A stretch of 64,000 nt of DNA. It comes from Pseudomonas huaxiensis. GTDB lineage: Bacteria > Pseudomonadota > Gammaproteobacteria > Pseudomonadales > Pseudomonadaceae. The position numbers and the translations under genes are program-made. The DNA is taken from the NCBI RefSeq assembly GCF_003231275.1, contig NZ_QKVL01000013.1, positions 1 through 64,000 of the forward strand, read 5' to 3'. Of this stretch, positions 62,186-64,000 are shown in pieces (within the stretch, counting starts at the first letter, position 1; each line of letters begins with the position of its first letter). The notes below the pieces were generated by a model. It had not been told where the DNA came from. It did no database searches and saw only the letters and a list, made by a program, of their open reading frames with translations.

Positions 62186-62509
62186 ATGAGCGACGACGAT
62201 CTGGAAAACGATGACCTCGAAGTAGGCGACGAAGACGAAGGTGATGAAGGCCTCGAAGCGGCAGCCGACGATGTAGCGGACGACGCGGGCGATGACAGCC
62301 CGGCGCCGGCTGCCAAGGGCAAGTCCAAGGCCGCGGCAGCGGTCGACGAAATGCCCAGCATGGAAGCCAAGCAGAAGGAGCGTGACGCTATTGCCCGTGC
62401 GATGGAGGAGTTCCTGTCTCGCGGCGGCAAAGTGCAGGAAGTCGAAGCCAACGTGGTTGCCGACCCGCCCAAGAAGCCTGACAACAAATACGGTAGCCGT
62501 CCTATCTGA
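62186..62509 (+). CDS. sutA: SutA, RNA-polymerase-binding growth-arrest regulator
   Basis: A 107-residue largely disordered acidic protein. MSDDDLENDDLEVGDEDEGD and the following Asp/Glu/Ala stretch form the acidic tail, the central part (VDEMPSMEAKQKERDAIARA, MEEFLSRGGKVQEVEANVVA) is the helical core and the end is PPKKPDNKYGSRPI. This matches Pseudomonas SutA, which contacts RNA polymerase and raises rRNA and housekeeping transcription in slow growth. ATG 62186 has ATGAGGTAG upstream. The place after amtB is conserved. It ends before a shared bidirectional terminator. Confidence 0.9.
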   Translation: MSDDDLENDDLEVGDEDEGDEGLEAAADDVADDAGDDSPAPAAKGKSKAAAAVDEMPSMEAKQKERDAIARAMEEFLSRGGKVQEVEANVVADPPKKPDNKYGSRPI

Positions 62510-62522
62510 GGCCGCTGTAACG

Positions 62523-62552
62523 AAAAAGCCCGCCATTGCAGCGGGCTTTTTT
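62523..62552. terminator. Bidirectional terminator between sutA and yigB
   Basis: AAAAAGCCCGC and GCGGGCTTTTTT arms with a 7-base loop, usable in both directions for the convergent sutA and yigB transcripts. Confidence 0.92.
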
Positions 62553-62563
62553 GCGTTCGGGGT

Positions 62564-63259
62564 TTAGCGCCAGCGAGCGAGCACTTCCGGCAATTGCGAC
62601 AGGCGCTGGATTTCCGCGTCCGGGCGACTGTCGGCTTGCCAGGCTTTGCCTTGGGGGTTGAACCACACCGCGCGCAGGCCGGCCTGTTGCGCCCCGGCGA
62701 TGTCATCGCCGGGGTGATCGCCGATATGCACTGCGGCACCCGCCTCGACGCCGCCCTGGCGCAAGGCTTCAAGGAAGGGCGCCGGGTCCGGCTTGCCGAT
62801 CCCCAGGTCTTCGGCGCAGAGCGCGAATTTGAAGTAGTCGGCCAGGCCCAGGCGGCGGACATCGGCGTTGCCGTTGGTGACCACCCCGAGGGTGTAATGG
62901 TGGCGCAGAATCTCCAGCACCGGCTGCACCTCGGGGAAGATATCGATCTGGTGACGGGCGTGGAGGAACACCTCGAACCCCTCGTTGGCCAGCTCGCGGG
63001 CGCGCGCCTCGCTGTAGCCGACATCCTCCAGGGCATGGAACAGCACGCGCCGGCGCAAGGCGCTGATGCGATGCTTGAGGCCGGGCTCGGCCTGCACCAG
63101 GCGTTCGCGAATGGCATACAGATGCTCGACCGGCACGCCGCCCAGGCTCGGCGCATTGGCCGCCAGCCAGTCGCGCAGGACGGCCTCGGCGCTGACGATC
63201 ACCGGCGCGGTGTCCCACAGGGTGTCGTCAAGGTCGAAGGTGATCAGCTCGATACTCAT
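62564..63259 (-). CDS. yigB: HAD-family phosphatase (YigB-like, FMN/sugar-phosphate)
   Basis: A 231-residue cytoplasmic phosphatase. HAD motif I is [11 protein letters not shown] (Asp9 nucleophile, Asp11), motif II is GVVTNGN, motif III uses the lysine in [10 protein letters not shown] and motif IV is [13 protein letters not shown] helical cap lies between motifs I and II. In E. coli YigB dephosphorylates FMN, and it also lies beside xerC. The ATG overlaps the xerC stop by ATGA, so both are co-transcribed (the usual dapF–DUF484–xerC–yigB order). Confidence 0.9.
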   Translation of the reverse strand: MSIELITFDLDDTLWDTAPVIVSAEAVLRDWLAANAPSLGGVPVEHLYAIRERLVQAEPGLKHRISALRRRVLFHALEDVGYSEARARELANEGFEVFLHARHQIDIFPEVQPVLEILRHHYTLGVVTNGNADVRRLGLADYFKFALCAEDLGIGKPDPAPFLEALRQGGVEAGAAVHIGDHPGDDIAGAQQAGLRAVWFNPQGKAWQADSRPDAEIQRLSQLPEVLARWR

Positions 63260-64000
63260 GAGTCGCTGCCTTTGCTGCGTTTGGCACGAGGGTGGGCGCT
63301 GTCGTAGACCGCCGCCAGGTGCTGGAAATCAAGGTGAGTGTAGATCTGCGTGGTGGCGATATCGGCGTGGCCGAGCATCTCCTGGACCGCGCGCAAGTCC
63401 TGGGACGACTCCAGCAAATGGCTGGCGAAGGAGTGGCGGAGCATGTGCGGGTGCAGGTTCTGCCCCAGCTCGCGCTCGCCTGCGGCGCGTACCCGCAACT
63501 GGATGGCGCGCGGACCGAGGCGGCGGCCTTGCTGGCTGACGAAGACGGCGCCATCTGGCGGGTTGCTCATTGGCCGCAGTGCCAGCCAGAGCTCAAGCGC
63601 TTCACGTGCCTTGCGCCCGACCGGCAGGACGCGGGTCTTGCTGCCTTTTCCGTGCACTTGCACCAGCCCGGCGGGCAGGTCCAGTTGCTCCAGGTTCAGG
63701 CTGGTCAGTTCGGAAAGGCGCAGGCCGGAGGAATAGAACAGTTCGAGAATCGCCTGGTCGCGACGGGCGAGGAAATCGTCCTCGACCCCACCTTCCAGCA
63801 GTTGCAGCGCGCGGTCGGTGTCCAGGGTGCGCGGCAGGCGCCGCTCGCCCTTGGGCGCCGCCAGGCCGTTGGCCGGATCGTGCTCACACAGGCCTTCGCG
63901 GTTCAGGTAGCGGTAGAAGCCGCGCACCGCCGAGAGCAGGCGGGCGAGGCTGCGGGATGACTGGCCCTGGTGATGGCGGCGGGCGATGAACTGGCGCAGT
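63256..64000 (-). CDS. xerC: Tyrosine recombinase XerC (5' end outside window)
   Basis: The C-terminal 248 codons of XerC, the recombinase that resolves chromosome dimers at dif with XerD. Core-binding domain ends [35 protein letters not shown]. Catalytic elements are [12 protein letters not shown] (first Arg), [12 protein letters not shown] (Lys), [12 protein letters not shown] (His, Arg), [18 protein letters not shown] (His, Tyr nucleophile). The frame is open to the right edge; about 50 N-terminal residues are missing. It is immediately upstream of yigB. Confidence 0.95.
   Translation of the reverse strand, partial: LRQFIARRHHQGQSSRSLARLLSAVRGFYRYLNREGLCEHDPANGLAAPKGERRLPRTLDTDRALQLLEGGVEDDFLARRDQAILELFYSSGLRLSELTSLNLEQLDLPAGLVQVHGKGSKTRVLPVGRKAREALELWLALRPMSNPPDGAVFVSQQGRRLGPRAIQLRVRAAGERELGQNLHPHMLRHSFASHLLESSQDLRAVQEMLGHADIATTQIYTHLDFQHLAAVYDSAHPRAKRSKGSDS

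Overview
The window is chromosomal DNA of a Pseudomonas, most likely of the fluorescens/putida lineage. The core genes are high-GC and include a LapA-type giant adhesin next to its type I exporter (lapEBC), the D-lysine/pipecolate catabolic cluster hglS–LysR–amaB–amaA, the ubiK / glnK–amtB / sutA / yigB / xerC neighbourhood, an FpvA-type receptor with its ECF sigma/anti-sigma pair, and REP-type palindromes between genes.

Left core flank (1–24,449): the 5' end of lapA (reading off the left edge), divergent lapE-lapB-lapC, xpt, rep helicase, a GGDEF/EAL protein, a MATE pump, a LysR regulator, a Cache chemoreceptor, the lysine-catabolism block, an MscS-type channel with a cyclic-nucleotide-binding domain, a small DUF3077-like gene behind a hairpin leader, a 5'-truncated YoeB-type toxin, and the 3' part of comM (yifB).

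Accessory island (24,450–48,321, 23,872 bp): a complete-looking Tn7-like transposon inserted in comM. Its ends are inverted repeats beginning TGTAGG (22 of 25 positions identical), it is flanked by a 5-bp duplication ACCAC, and removing it with one copy of the duplication restores a comM frame of exactly 498 codons. Transposition genes at the comM-3' side are tnsA-tnsB-tnsC-tniQ plus a protein with twelve CxxC pairs, all overlapping, and a convergent gene that resembles TnsE. The cargo is a string of conflict-type modules with varied, often lower GC: a lipoprotein/papain-like protease pair; an orphan Xre/MbcA/ParS-type antitoxin; a TcmP / three-Cys (Gp37/Gp68, DUF5131) / TcmP trio; a decayed IS5-family transposase; an AT-rich three-gene unit (two-helix membrane protein, a 281-aa protein and a winged-helix/TPR protein) in which two adjacent proteins share an amyloid-like motif; and a tightly coupled alpha/beta-hydrolase – caspase-like protease – unknown triad. 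The last two are the best candidates for undescribed cell-death or immune systems.

Right core flank (48,322–64,000): the 5' part of comM, a FecI/FecR/FpvA-type iron-uptake locus, a DmeF/RcnR-type divalent-metal efflux pair with C-rich operators, a vWA-like / membrane / OmpA-lipoprotein operon, ubiK, glnK-amtB with a readable NtrC/sigma-54 control region, sutA with a long leader, yigB and the 5'-incomplete xerC at the right edge. No rRNA or tRNA gene and no CRISPR array was seen. All functional assignments rest on reading motifs by eye; no database search was run.
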